From positions 1-11,576 of the forward strand of contig DASXBA010000173.1 in NCBI GenBank assembly GCA_036406475.1: 11,576 nucleotides of DNA. The letters are read 5' to 3'. The translations under genes were made by a program, and so were the position numbers. Positions 6,109 through 11,576 of this stretch are shown here, in pieces. The DNA comes from DASXBA01 sp036406475 (lineage in GTDB: Bacteria; Actinomycetota; Thermoleophilia; Solirubrobacterales; Thermoleophilaceae). The notes under the pieces were generated by a model, which worked only from the letters and a program-made list of their open reading frames with translations, had not been told where the DNA came from and made no database searches. The stretch's first letter is position 1. The number at the start of each line of letters is the position of its first letter.

Positions 6109-7749
6109 ATGCAGGACACGGACGTCATCGTGGTCGGCGGCGGCCTGGCCGGTCTGGTCGCGACCGCGGAGCTGGCGGAAGCCGGCCGCAAGGTCATCCT
6201 GGTCGACCAGGAGCCGGAGGCATCGCTCGGCGGGCAGGCGTTCTGGTCGTTCGGGGGGCTGTTCCTGGTCGACACGCCGGAGCAGCGGCTCAACCGGGTC
6301 AAGGACTCGTTCGAGCTCGCCTGGCAGGACTGGCTCGGCACCGCGGGCTTCGACCGCGACGAGGACCACTGGCCTCGGCGCTGGGCCGAGGCGTACGTGC
6401 ACTTCGCCACCGAGGAGAAGCGGTCCTGGCTGCGTGCGCGCGGCGTGGAGCTCATGCCCAACCCCGGCTGGCCCGAGCGCGGCGGCTACCTCGCGACCGG
6501 GCACGGCAACTCGGTGCCCCGCTTCCACATCACCTGGGGCACCGGGCCGGCGGTGGTCGAGCCGTTCGCCGACCGCGTCCGTGAGGCGGCGCGTCAGGGC
6601 CTCGTCGAGCTCAGGTTCCGCCACCGCGTGGACGAGCTCGACGGGACCAGCGTGCGCGGAAAGGTCCTCGAGCCGAGCCCCGTCGCGCGCGGCGAGCCCA
6701 GCTCGCGCGTCGAGACCGGCGACTTCGAGCTCGAGGGGCAGGCGGTGATCGTCACCTCGGGCGGGATCGGCGCCAACCACGAGCTCGTGCGGAGGAACTG
6801 GCCGGAGCGGCTGGGCACGCCGCCCGAGCACATGCTCTCGGGAGTGCCCGACCACGTGGACGGTCGCATGATCGAGATCGCCCAGTCCGCCGGCGCGAGC
6901 GTGATCAACCCCGACCGGATGTGGCACTACACCGAGGGGATCGCCAACTGGAGCCCCATTTGGAGCCGTCACGGCATTCGCATCCTTCCCGGGCCCTCGT
7001 CCGTCTGGCTGGACGCGCTGGGCCGCCGCCTCCCCGTCCCCTACTTCCCCGGCTTCGACACCCTCGGCACGCTGGAGCACATCGGCAAGGTGGGCCACGG
7101 CCACACCTGGTTCGTCCTCACCCAGAAGATCATCGAGCGTGAGTTCGCGCTCTCGGGCTCGGAACAGAATCCGGACATCACCGGCAAGAGCATCCGCCGG
7201 GTACTCGGCAACCGGATCATGCCGGGCGCGCCAGGCCCGGTGGAGGCGTTCAAGCGCCACGGGGCGGACTTCGTCGTCGAGCGCGACCTGAGCGCGCTGG
7301 TACGGGGCATGAACGCGCTCACCGACGAGCCGCTGCTCGACTTCGCCCAGGTGGAGCGCGAGATCCTCGCCCGCGACCGCGAGCTGGACAACCAGTACAC
7401 GAAGGACCTCCAGGTGGCCGCGATCCGCGAGGCCCGCCGCTACCTGGCCGACCGCATCAGCCGCGTGGCGGCGCCGCACCGCATCCTTGACCCCGCCGCC
7501 GGCCCTCTCATCGGCGTGCGGCTCTCGATCCTCACGCGCAAGACGCTCGGCGGGCTCCACACCGACCTCGACGGACGGGTGCTGCGCGCCGACGGTGAGC
7601 CGCTGCCGGGCGTCTACGCCGCGGGCGAGGTGGCGGGCTTCGGCGGCGGCGGGATGCACGGCTACCGCGCGCTCGAGGGGACGTTCCTGGGCGGCTGCAT
7701 CTTCTCCGGCCGGACCGCCGGCCGCGCCGCAGCGGCCGCGGTCGCCTGA
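6109..7749 (+). CDS. FAD-binding dehydrogenase, KstD/fumarate reductase-like
   Basis: This 546-residue flavoprotein belongs to the fumarate reductase / 3-ketosteroid dehydrogenase superfamily, close to the group annotated simply as FAD-binding dehydrogenase in mycobacteria. The N-terminal Rossmann motif VGGGLAG (9-15) binds the ADP part of FAD, with Asp33/Glu35 at the end of the second strand. LGGQAFWSFGGL (40-51) and the C-terminal GVYAAGEVAGFGGGGMHGYR (501-520) are typical of this group; the latter closes over the flavin. The substrate-binding domain lies between. ATG 6109 is the earliest possible start because the TetR stop is in the same frame 12 bases before; no Shine-Dalgarno is seen. 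It probably inserts or reduces a C=C bond next to a carbonyl. I did not find clear evidence for the KstD catalytic Tyr set, so steroid specificity is not claimed. It sits between the TetR and glycosyltransferase genes. Confidence 0.9.
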   Translation: MQDTDVIVVGGGLAGLVATAELAEAGRKVILVDQEPEASLGGQAFWSFGGLFLVDTPEQRLNRVKDSFELAWQDWLGTAGFDRDEDHWPRRWAEAYVHFATEEKRSWLRARGVELMPNPGWPERGGYLATGHGNSVPRFHITWGTGPAVVEPFADRVREAARQGLVELRFRHRVDELDGTSVRGKVLEPSPVARGEPSSRVETGDFELEGQAVIVTSGGIGANHELVRRNWPERLGTPPEHMLSGVPDHVDGRMIEIAQSAGASVINPDRMWHYTEGIANWSPIWSRHGIRILPGPSSVWLDALGRRLPVPYFPGFDTLGTLEHIGKVGHGHTWFVLTQKIIEREFALSGSEQNPDITGKSIRRVLGNRIMPGAPGPVEAFKRHGADFVVERDLSALVRGMNALTDEPLLDFAQVEREILARDRELDNQYTKDLQVAAIREARRYLADRISRVAAPHRILDPAAGPLIGVRLSILTRKTLGGLHTDLDGRVLRADGEPLPGVYAAGEVAGFGGGGMHGYRALEGTFLGGCIFSGRTAGRAAAAAVA

Positions 7750-8885
7750 TGCGTGTCCTCTTCTCCTCCACTCGCGGGGCCGGTCACTTCCTCCCGCTGG
7801 TCCCGCTGATCGAGGCCTGCCGCAGCCGCGGGCACGACGTGCTGGTCACAGGTCCGGAGCCGCTCGCCGAGCTGGCGGCCGACGCGGGCTACGACTTCTG
7901 GGAGTTCGACCTGCCGCCGCGAGACGAGCTCGACGAGATTTGGGCGCGCGTGCCAACGCTCCCCCTGGACGAGCAGAACGAGATCGTCGTGGGCGAGATC
8001 TTCGGCCGCCTGGACACGACCGCGGCATTCCCGCGGGTCAGCGACGCGTGCGAGGAGTTCCGGCCGGATCTGATCGTCCGCGAGATGGCCGAGTTCGGAT
8101 CGGCGCTGGCCGGCGAGCGCCACGGCATCCCGTGCGTGCGCATGGGGTTCGGCCTCAGCCTCATGGAGGCGCTCAGCCTGCGGATCACCGCCGCGCCGCT
8201 CGCCGCCGTGCGCGAGTCGTTCGCGCTCGCGCCCGACCCCGGTGGCGAGCGGTTTCGCCGATCGCCCTTCCTGACGGTCTTCCCGGAATCGCTCGAGGAC
8301 CCGACGGCGGCCCGGCAGCCGGACACCCGCCGCTTCAGCGATCCCGCCTGGGACGAGCCCGCGGGCGAGCCCGGCGACTGGTGGCAGGACGACGACGCCC
8401 CGCTCGTTTACGTCACCTTCGGCAGCGTCGCGGGCGGCTTCGAGATGATGCAGCAGCTCTACGAGGGCGCCATCGAGGCGATCGGCGCGCTGCCCGTGCG
8501 GATGCTGCTGACGATCGGCCGCGAGCTCGACCCCGCCGCCCTCGGCGAGCCCCCGGAGAACGTGCGGATCGAGCGCTGGGTGCCGCAGGCGGACGTGCTC
8601 GCCAGGGCCGCCGTGGTCGTCTGTCACGGCGGGTCCGGCTCGACGATCGGCGCGCTCGCGGCCGGCCTGCCGCTCGTCGTGGTGCCGCTGTTCGCCGACC
8701 AGCCCTACAACGCCGAGCGCGTGCAGGCCGTCGGGGCGGGGACGGTCGCGCAGCCGCCCAACATCGCAGAGGCCGTGGAGCGCGTACTCGAGGGCGGCCC
8801 GTACCGCGACGCAGCGGAGAGAATCGCGGCGGAGCTGCGCTCGCAGCCGCCGGCCGAGGAGATCGTCGCCGGCCTAGAGCCCTAG
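7749..8885 (+). CDS. GT1-family (MGT/EryCIII-like) glycosyltransferase
   Basis: This 378-residue GT-B fold glycosyltransferase of family GT1 transfers a sugar from an NDP-sugar to a small hydrophobic acceptor. Its start overlaps the dehydrogenase stop by one base (TGATG). The N-terminal acceptor domain begins with SSTRGAGHFLPLVPL, where His13 is the likely catalytic base. The C-terminal donor domain has VTFGS near 221, WVPQ at 277-280, CHGGSGST with His293, and ADQPYNAERV with Asp317-Gln318 contacting the sugar. These are the donor-site motifs of macrolide, sterol and plant UGT enzymes. It is slightly shorter than the usual 390-420 residues, mainly at the C-terminus, which ends soon after AAELRSQPPAEEIV. 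It is the last gene of the operon, suggesting conjugation or detoxification of the compound handled by the oxygenase and dehydrogenase. Acceptor and sugar are unknown. It overlaps the convergent ACAD gene by 12 bases. Confidence 0.93.
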   Translation: MRVLFSSTRGAGHFLPLVPLIEACRSRGHDVLVTGPEPLAELAADAGYDFWEFDLPPRDELDEIWARVPTLPLDEQNEIVVGEIFGRLDTTAAFPRVSDACEEFRPDLIVREMAEFGSALAGERHGIPCVRMGFGLSLMEALSLRITAAPLAAVRESFALAPDPGGERFRRSPFLTVFPESLEDPTAARQPDTRRFSDPAWDEPAGEPGDWWQDDDAPLVYVTFGSVAGGFEMMQQLYEGAIEAIGALPVRMLLTIGRELDPAALGEPPENVRIERWVPQADVLARAAVVVCHGGSGSTIGALAAGLPLVVVPLFADQPYNAERVQAVGAGTVAQPPNIAEAVERVLEGGPYRDAAERIAAELRSQPPAEEIVAGLEP

Positions 8886-10016
8886 CGTCTTGGCGATGAT
8901 GTTCTTCTGGATCTCCGAGGTGCCGCCGTAGATGGTGGTCACCACGGCCGATCGCAGGTGGCTCTCCATCGGGTACTCGGTGGCGTACCCGTAGCCGCCC
9001 GCGATCTGGACGCCCTCGAGGGCGACCTTCTTGGCCAGCTCGGTGGAGGCCAGCTTGGCCATCGACGCCTCCTGGGGAAGCATCCGTGACGGGTCCTCGT
9101 CGGTCAGCTTCGCCACCCAGCGCACCAGCAGCCGCGTGCGCACCAGGTCGGTGGCCAGGTCGGCGAACTTGTGCGAGATCGCCTGGAAGGTGCCGATCGG
9201 GCGGCCGAACTGCTTGCGCTCCTTGGCGTAGCCGAGGGCGTCGTCGAAGGCGCGCTGCGCCATGCCGATCGCGCTGGCCGCGAGGATCGTGCGCTCGTAG
9301 TTGAGCCCGGCCATGAGCTGCGTCCAGCCTCCGCCGTCGGCGCCGAGCAGCGCCTCCTCGGGGACGCGGACGTTGTCGAGGTGGAGCTCGTTGGTCTCCT
9401 GCCCGCCCATCGTCTTGATCGGCGTGATCGTGAAGCCCTCGGTCTCGCGCGGCACCAGGATCATCGACATGTCCTCGTGGCGCTCGCCCTCGCCGGTGCG
9501 GCACACGATCAGGACGTGGCTCGCCTTGTGGGCGTACGAGCACCACATCTTGGCCCCGTTCAGCACCCACTCGCCGTCCTCGAGCTTCGCCCTGGTCTTC
9601 AGGCTCGCCACGTCGGAGCCGGAGTCGGGCTCCGACATCGCGATCGCGAGCGTGCCGCCCTTGACCACGCGGCCGAGGAGATCCTGCTTCTGCTCCTCGG
9701 TCCCGAAGCGGTTGAGGGCGCCGACCACGATCAGGGTCACGCCGTAGGCCGCCACCGGGATCTGGCCGCGGGCCGTCTCCTCGAGGAAGAGCGTGGCGTC
9801 GAGGAAGCTGCCGCCCGAGCCGCCGTACTCCTCGGGGATCTGGAGCCCGTACCAGCCGAGCTCGGCCATCTTCGCGGCGACCTCCTCGGAGTGGTGATCG
9901 CCCTCGGGAACCTCCCACTTCTCGCGCTCCGCGAAGTCGCGGATCGCCTCAATGAAGGCGCGCTGCTCGTCGCTGAGCCCGTCCACCGCCGAGGCGGATG
10001 GCGCCGTGGCCGTCAT
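8874..10016 (-). CDS. Acyl-CoA dehydrogenase, IVD-type catalytic base
   Basis: This 380-residue FAD-dependent acyl-CoA dehydrogenase introduces a 2,3-double bond into an acyl-CoA. It has the usual N-terminal helical, central beta (AMSEPDSGSD near 126-135; WVLNGAKMWCS near 150) and C-terminal helical domains, with RKQFGRPIGTFQ (267-278) and GGYGY (340-344) for FAD and tetramer contacts. At the standard Glu376 position of medium-chain enzymes it has Gly364 (IYGGTSEIQ). Glu241 in LNYER aligns with isovaleryl-CoA dehydrogenase Glu254 in LDLER, so the base is probably supplied from that helix, as in isovaleryl- and long-chain enzymes. That hints at branched or bulky acyl chains. ATG 10016 overlaps the upstream ACAD stop (ATGA), so the two are coupled. 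Substrate specificity cannot be settled from sequence. Confidence 0.95.
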   Translation of the reverse strand: MTATAPSASAVDGLSDEQRAFIEAIRDFAEREKWEVPEGDHHSEEVAAKMAELGWYGLQIPEEYGGSGGSFLDATLFLEETARGQIPVAAYGVTLIVVGALNRFGTEEQKQDLLGRVVKGGTLAIAMSEPDSGSDVASLKTRAKLEDGEWVLNGAKMWCSYAHKASHVLIVCRTGEGERHEDMSMILVPRETEGFTITPIKTMGGQETNELHLDNVRVPEEALLGADGGGWTQLMAGLNYERTILAASAIGMAQRAFDDALGYAKERKQFGRPIGTFQAISHKFADLATDLVRTRLLVRWVAKLTDEDPSRMLPQEASMAKLASTELAKKVALEGVQIAGGYGYATEYPMESHLRSAVVTTIYGGTSEIQKNIIAKTLGL

Positions 10017-11257
10017 GCCTCGACGGGCTCTCGCGGCTTGAAGCGGTTCAGCTCACGCAGGGCGATCACCATCTTGTGGACCTCGTCCGGTCCGTCCGCA
10101 ATACGCAGCCAGCGACCCTGCCTCCACATGGCGGCGAGGGGTGTGTCATCCGACATGCCAAGAGCGCCGTGCACCTGCATCGCGCGGTCGAGCACCTCCT
10201 GGTGCATCTGCGCGGCCACGACCTTGATCATCGAGATGTCCTGGCGGGCGGCGCGCTTGCCCTCGGTGTCCATCCGCCAGGCGGCGTGCAGCACCAGCAG
10301 CCGCGCCTGGTCGATCTCCATCCGCGACTTGGCGATGAAGTCCTGGACGAACTGCTTCTCGGCCAGCTTGCCGCCGAACGACTCGCGTTCGTGGGCGCGC
10401 TTGCACATCATCTCGAAGGCCCGCTCGGCCGAGCCGATCGCGCGCATGCAGTGGTGGATGCGGCCCGGGCCGAGGCGGTCCTGCGCGATCGCGAAGCCGG
10501 CGCCCCGCTCGCCGAGCACGTTGCTCTGCGGCACGCGGCAGTCCTCGTAGGTGACCTCCCAGTGGCCGGGGCCCTCGTCGTGTCCCATGACCGGGACCGG
10601 CCGTACGCCGGTGAAGCCCGGCGTGTCGATCGGGACCAGGATCATGCTCGCCCGCTTGTGGGGCGGCGCGTCGGGGTCGGTCACGACCATCGCGATCGCG
10701 ATCGAGGCGCCGTTGTAGCCCGACGTGAACCACTTGTGGCCGTTGATCACCCACTCGTCGCCGTCTAGGTCGGCGCGCGACTGGAGCTGGGTCGGGTCTG
10801 AGCCGGAGGTCTCCGGCTCGGTCATCGAGAAGCAGCTGCGGGTCTCGCCGTCGAGGAGCGGCTGGAGCCAGCGCTCGGTCTGCTCGTCGGTGCCGTGCTC
10901 GGCGAGGATCTCCATGTTGCCGGTGTCGGGCGCCGAGCAGTTGAAGGCCATCGGCGCGATCGCCGGGCTGCGCCCCATCTGCTCGCAGAGCATCCCGTAC
11001 TCCCAGTTGGTCAGGCCGGGGCCGAAGCGATCGTCCGGGAGGAAGAGGTTCCAGAGGCCCTCGGACTTCGCGCGCTCGCGCAGGTCGACCAGCACCTCCG
11101 GATACGGCACGCCCGGCTTGACCTCGTCATCGAGCGCCTGGTGGGCCTCGGCCTCGACCGGATACACGTGCTCGTCCATGAACTCGCGCACCCGCTCGAG
11201 CAGCTCGGCGACGCGATCCGACGGCGTGAAGTCCACGGTCGGCAGACTACTGGCCAC
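10013..11257 (-). CDS. Acyl-CoA dehydrogenase, ACAD10/11-like
   Basis: This 414-residue acyl-CoA dehydrogenase is of the ACAD10/ACAD11 type. Features seen are TPSDRVAELLERVREFMDEH (11-30) at the N-terminus, FSMTEPETSGSDP (143-155), NGHKWFTSG (172-180), RLGPGRIHHCMRAIG (261-275), RESFGGKLAEKQ (291-302), QVHGALG (361-367) and IADGPDEVHK (386-395). The last holds Asp388 where medium-chain enzymes have the catalytic Glu; Asp at this place is what I recall for the group. Eukaryotic ACAD10/11 act on 4-hydroxy or other unusual acyl-CoAs, so an atypical substrate is plausible. GTG 11257 is the longest start; GTG 11236 (beginning VDFTPSDRVAELL, 407 residues) is an attractive alternative because TAGTCT lies seven bases before it and family members often begin MDFTPS. 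It is first in a two-gene minus-strand operon and overlaps the next ACAD start. Confidence 0.94.
   Translation of the reverse strand: MASSLPTVDFTPSDRVAELLERVREFMDEHVYPVEAEAHQALDDEVKPGVPYPEVLVDLRERAKSEGLWNLFLPDDRFGPGLTNWEYGMLCEQMGRSPAIAPMAFNCSAPDTGNMEILAEHGTDEQTERWLQPLLDGETRSCFSMTEPETSGSDPTQLQSRADLDGDEWVINGHKWFTSGYNGASIAIAMVVTDPDAPPHKRASMILVPIDTPGFTGVRPVPVMGHDEGPGHWEVTYEDCRVPQSNVLGERGAGFAIAQDRLGPGRIHHCMRAIGSAERAFEMMCKRAHERESFGGKLAEKQFVQDFIAKSRMEIDQARLLVLHAAWRMDTEGKRAARQDISMIKVVAAQMHQEVLDRAMQVHGALGMSDDTPLAAMWRQGRWLRIADGPDEVHKMVIALRELNRFKPREPVEA
11244..11249 (-). promoter_or_regulatory. Possible -10 element for a leaderless ACAD transcript
   Basis: On the minus strand TAGTCT fits the actinobacterial -10 pattern TAnnnT and lies seven bases upstream of GTG 11236. 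That is the spacing typical of leaderless transcripts, where the start codon is the transcription start. No Shine-Dalgarno precedes either candidate GTG. If real, the protein begins at VDFTPSD rather than at GTG 11257. Confidence 0.35.
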
Positions 11258-11267
11258 ACGACCAAAT

Positions 11268-11272
11268 GGAGG
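11268..11272 (+). promoter_or_regulatory. Ribosome binding site of the last gene
   Basis: GGAGG lies four bases before ATG 11277, a strong Shine-Dalgarno that supports this start and shows the small open frame at the right edge is a real gene. Confidence 0.75.
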
Positions 11273-11276
11273 TCAG

Positions 11277-11576
11277 ATGTCCGAGCGCTGGTTCTCGGAG
11301 GACGAGTTGGAGGAGATGTCGAGGCCCACGATGGATCGGGCCATCGAGGCGATCGAGGCCGGGGACCTGGAGACGGCCAAGGGCCTCTGCGAGGCGATGA
11401 AGCACGAGTGGCGCTTCCTGCACGACATGATGGTCGACGGGATCGCCGCCTCGATGAGCTGGGTCAAGGAGCACTGCGGCGAGGAGGCGCTCGGCGAGTC
11501 GCAGCGCTGGGCGATGGAGCGCTACTGGAAGCGCAGCGTGGAGGCGATCGACAAGCGCGACCGCAAGGAGATCGTC
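11277..11576 (+). CDS. Unrecognised helical protein, 3' end outside window
   Basis: The first 100 codons of a gene run off the right edge without a stop. It begins MSERWFSEDELEEMSRPTMD and is a charged, almost certainly all-helical, cytosolic protein rich in Glu, Met and Trp, with no signal peptide, membrane segment or known catalytic motif. The stretch AIEAIEAGDLETAKGLCEAM (residues 22-41) looks like a helical-repeat hairpin, followed by KHEWRFLHDMMVDGIAAS (42-59) and two Cys residues (38, 67). The strong Shine-Dalgarno and Glu/Lys/Arg composition argue for genuine coding. It is divergent from the ACAD pair with only 19 bases between starts (40 if the ACAD starts at 11236), so the two may share control. 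I do not recognise a named family and assign no function. Confidence 0.8.
   Translation, partial: MSERWFSEDELEEMSRPTMDRAIEAIEAGDLETAKGLCEAMKHEWRFLHDMMVDGIAASMSWVKEHCGEEALGESQRWAMERYWKRSVEAIDKRDRKEIV

Noticed and set aside
5419..7659. Minus-strand open frame of about 746 codons across TetR and the dehydrogenase
   Set aside because: It crosses two well-supported plus-strand genes and has no motifs; a GC-driven artefact.
6109..7749. Calling the dehydrogenase a true 3-ketosteroid delta-1-dehydrogenase
   Set aside because: Flavin motifs support the superfamily only; I could not identify the full KstD active-site Tyr set by eye.
4604..8885. Antibiotic-type biosynthetic gene cluster
   Set aside because: A glycosyltransferase and oxygenase are present, but no core synthase, sugar biosynthesis gene, transporter or resistance gene is visible. 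Catabolism or conjugation is at least as likely.
9171..10550. Plus-strand open frame opposite the two ACAD genes
   Set aside because: It spans the junction of two confident ACAD genes with shadow composition.
1..11576. CRISPR arrays, tRNA or rRNA genes, insertion sequences, tandem repeats
   Set aside because: I looked on both strands and saw no spaced direct repeats, cloverleaf or rRNA-like stretches, transposase motifs or flanking inverted repeats.

Overview
This is a very GC-rich, tightly packed bacterial window. Synonymous third positions are almost all G or C, and four same-strand gene junctions overlap (GTGA, GTGA, TGATG, ATGA). The gene set points to a soil-type high-GC actinobacterium, plausibly Thermoleophilia/Solirubrobacterales: an actinobacterial penicillin acylase, a DUF2236/MpaB oxygenase with a TetR partner, a KstD-like flavoprotein, and IVD-type and ACAD10/11-type acyl-CoA dehydrogenases. 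The lineage is inferred from style, not from a marker gene. No rRNA, tRNA, CRISPR array, insertion sequence or attachment site was seen, and no gene-free stretch exceeds about 90 bases.

Layout. (1) Bases 1-2954, plus strand: the 3' part of a penicillin acylase family Ntn-hydrolase gene, overlapping a small gluzincin-like protein whose HExxH motif reads HGYAH. (2) Bases 2927-4531, minus strand: a cytosolic GAF-GAF-GGDEF diguanylate cyclase, convergent with and overlapping the previous gene. (3) Bases 4532-4603: a short divergent promoter region holding a 9-bp inverted repeat and four TACG/CGTA half-sites, a likely TetR operator. (4) Bases 4604-8885, plus strand: an apparent four-gene operon of MpaB/DUF2236 heme oxygenase, TetR regulator, FAD-binding KstD-like dehydrogenase and GT1 glycosyltransferase. 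(5) Bases 8874-11257, minus strand: two overlapping acyl-CoA dehydrogenase genes, convergent with the glycosyltransferase. (6) Bases 11277-11576, plus strand: the start of an unrecognised small helical protein, cut by the window edge.

How they may work together. The oxygenase, flavin dehydrogenase, two acyl-CoA dehydrogenases and glycosyltransferase are the kinds of enzyme expected for oxidising and modifying a hydrophobic substrate such as an isoprenoid, sterol-like or branched acyl compound, with the TetR protein as probable local ligand-responsive repressor. The operator also lies in front of the diguanylate cyclase, so c-di-GMP synthesis may be tied to the same signal. The substrate is unknown. 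The best candidate for an undescribed system is the operator-TetR-MpaB-dehydrogenase-glycosyltransferase unit together with the two ACADs, both of which have a non-standard residue at the usual catalytic Glu position.
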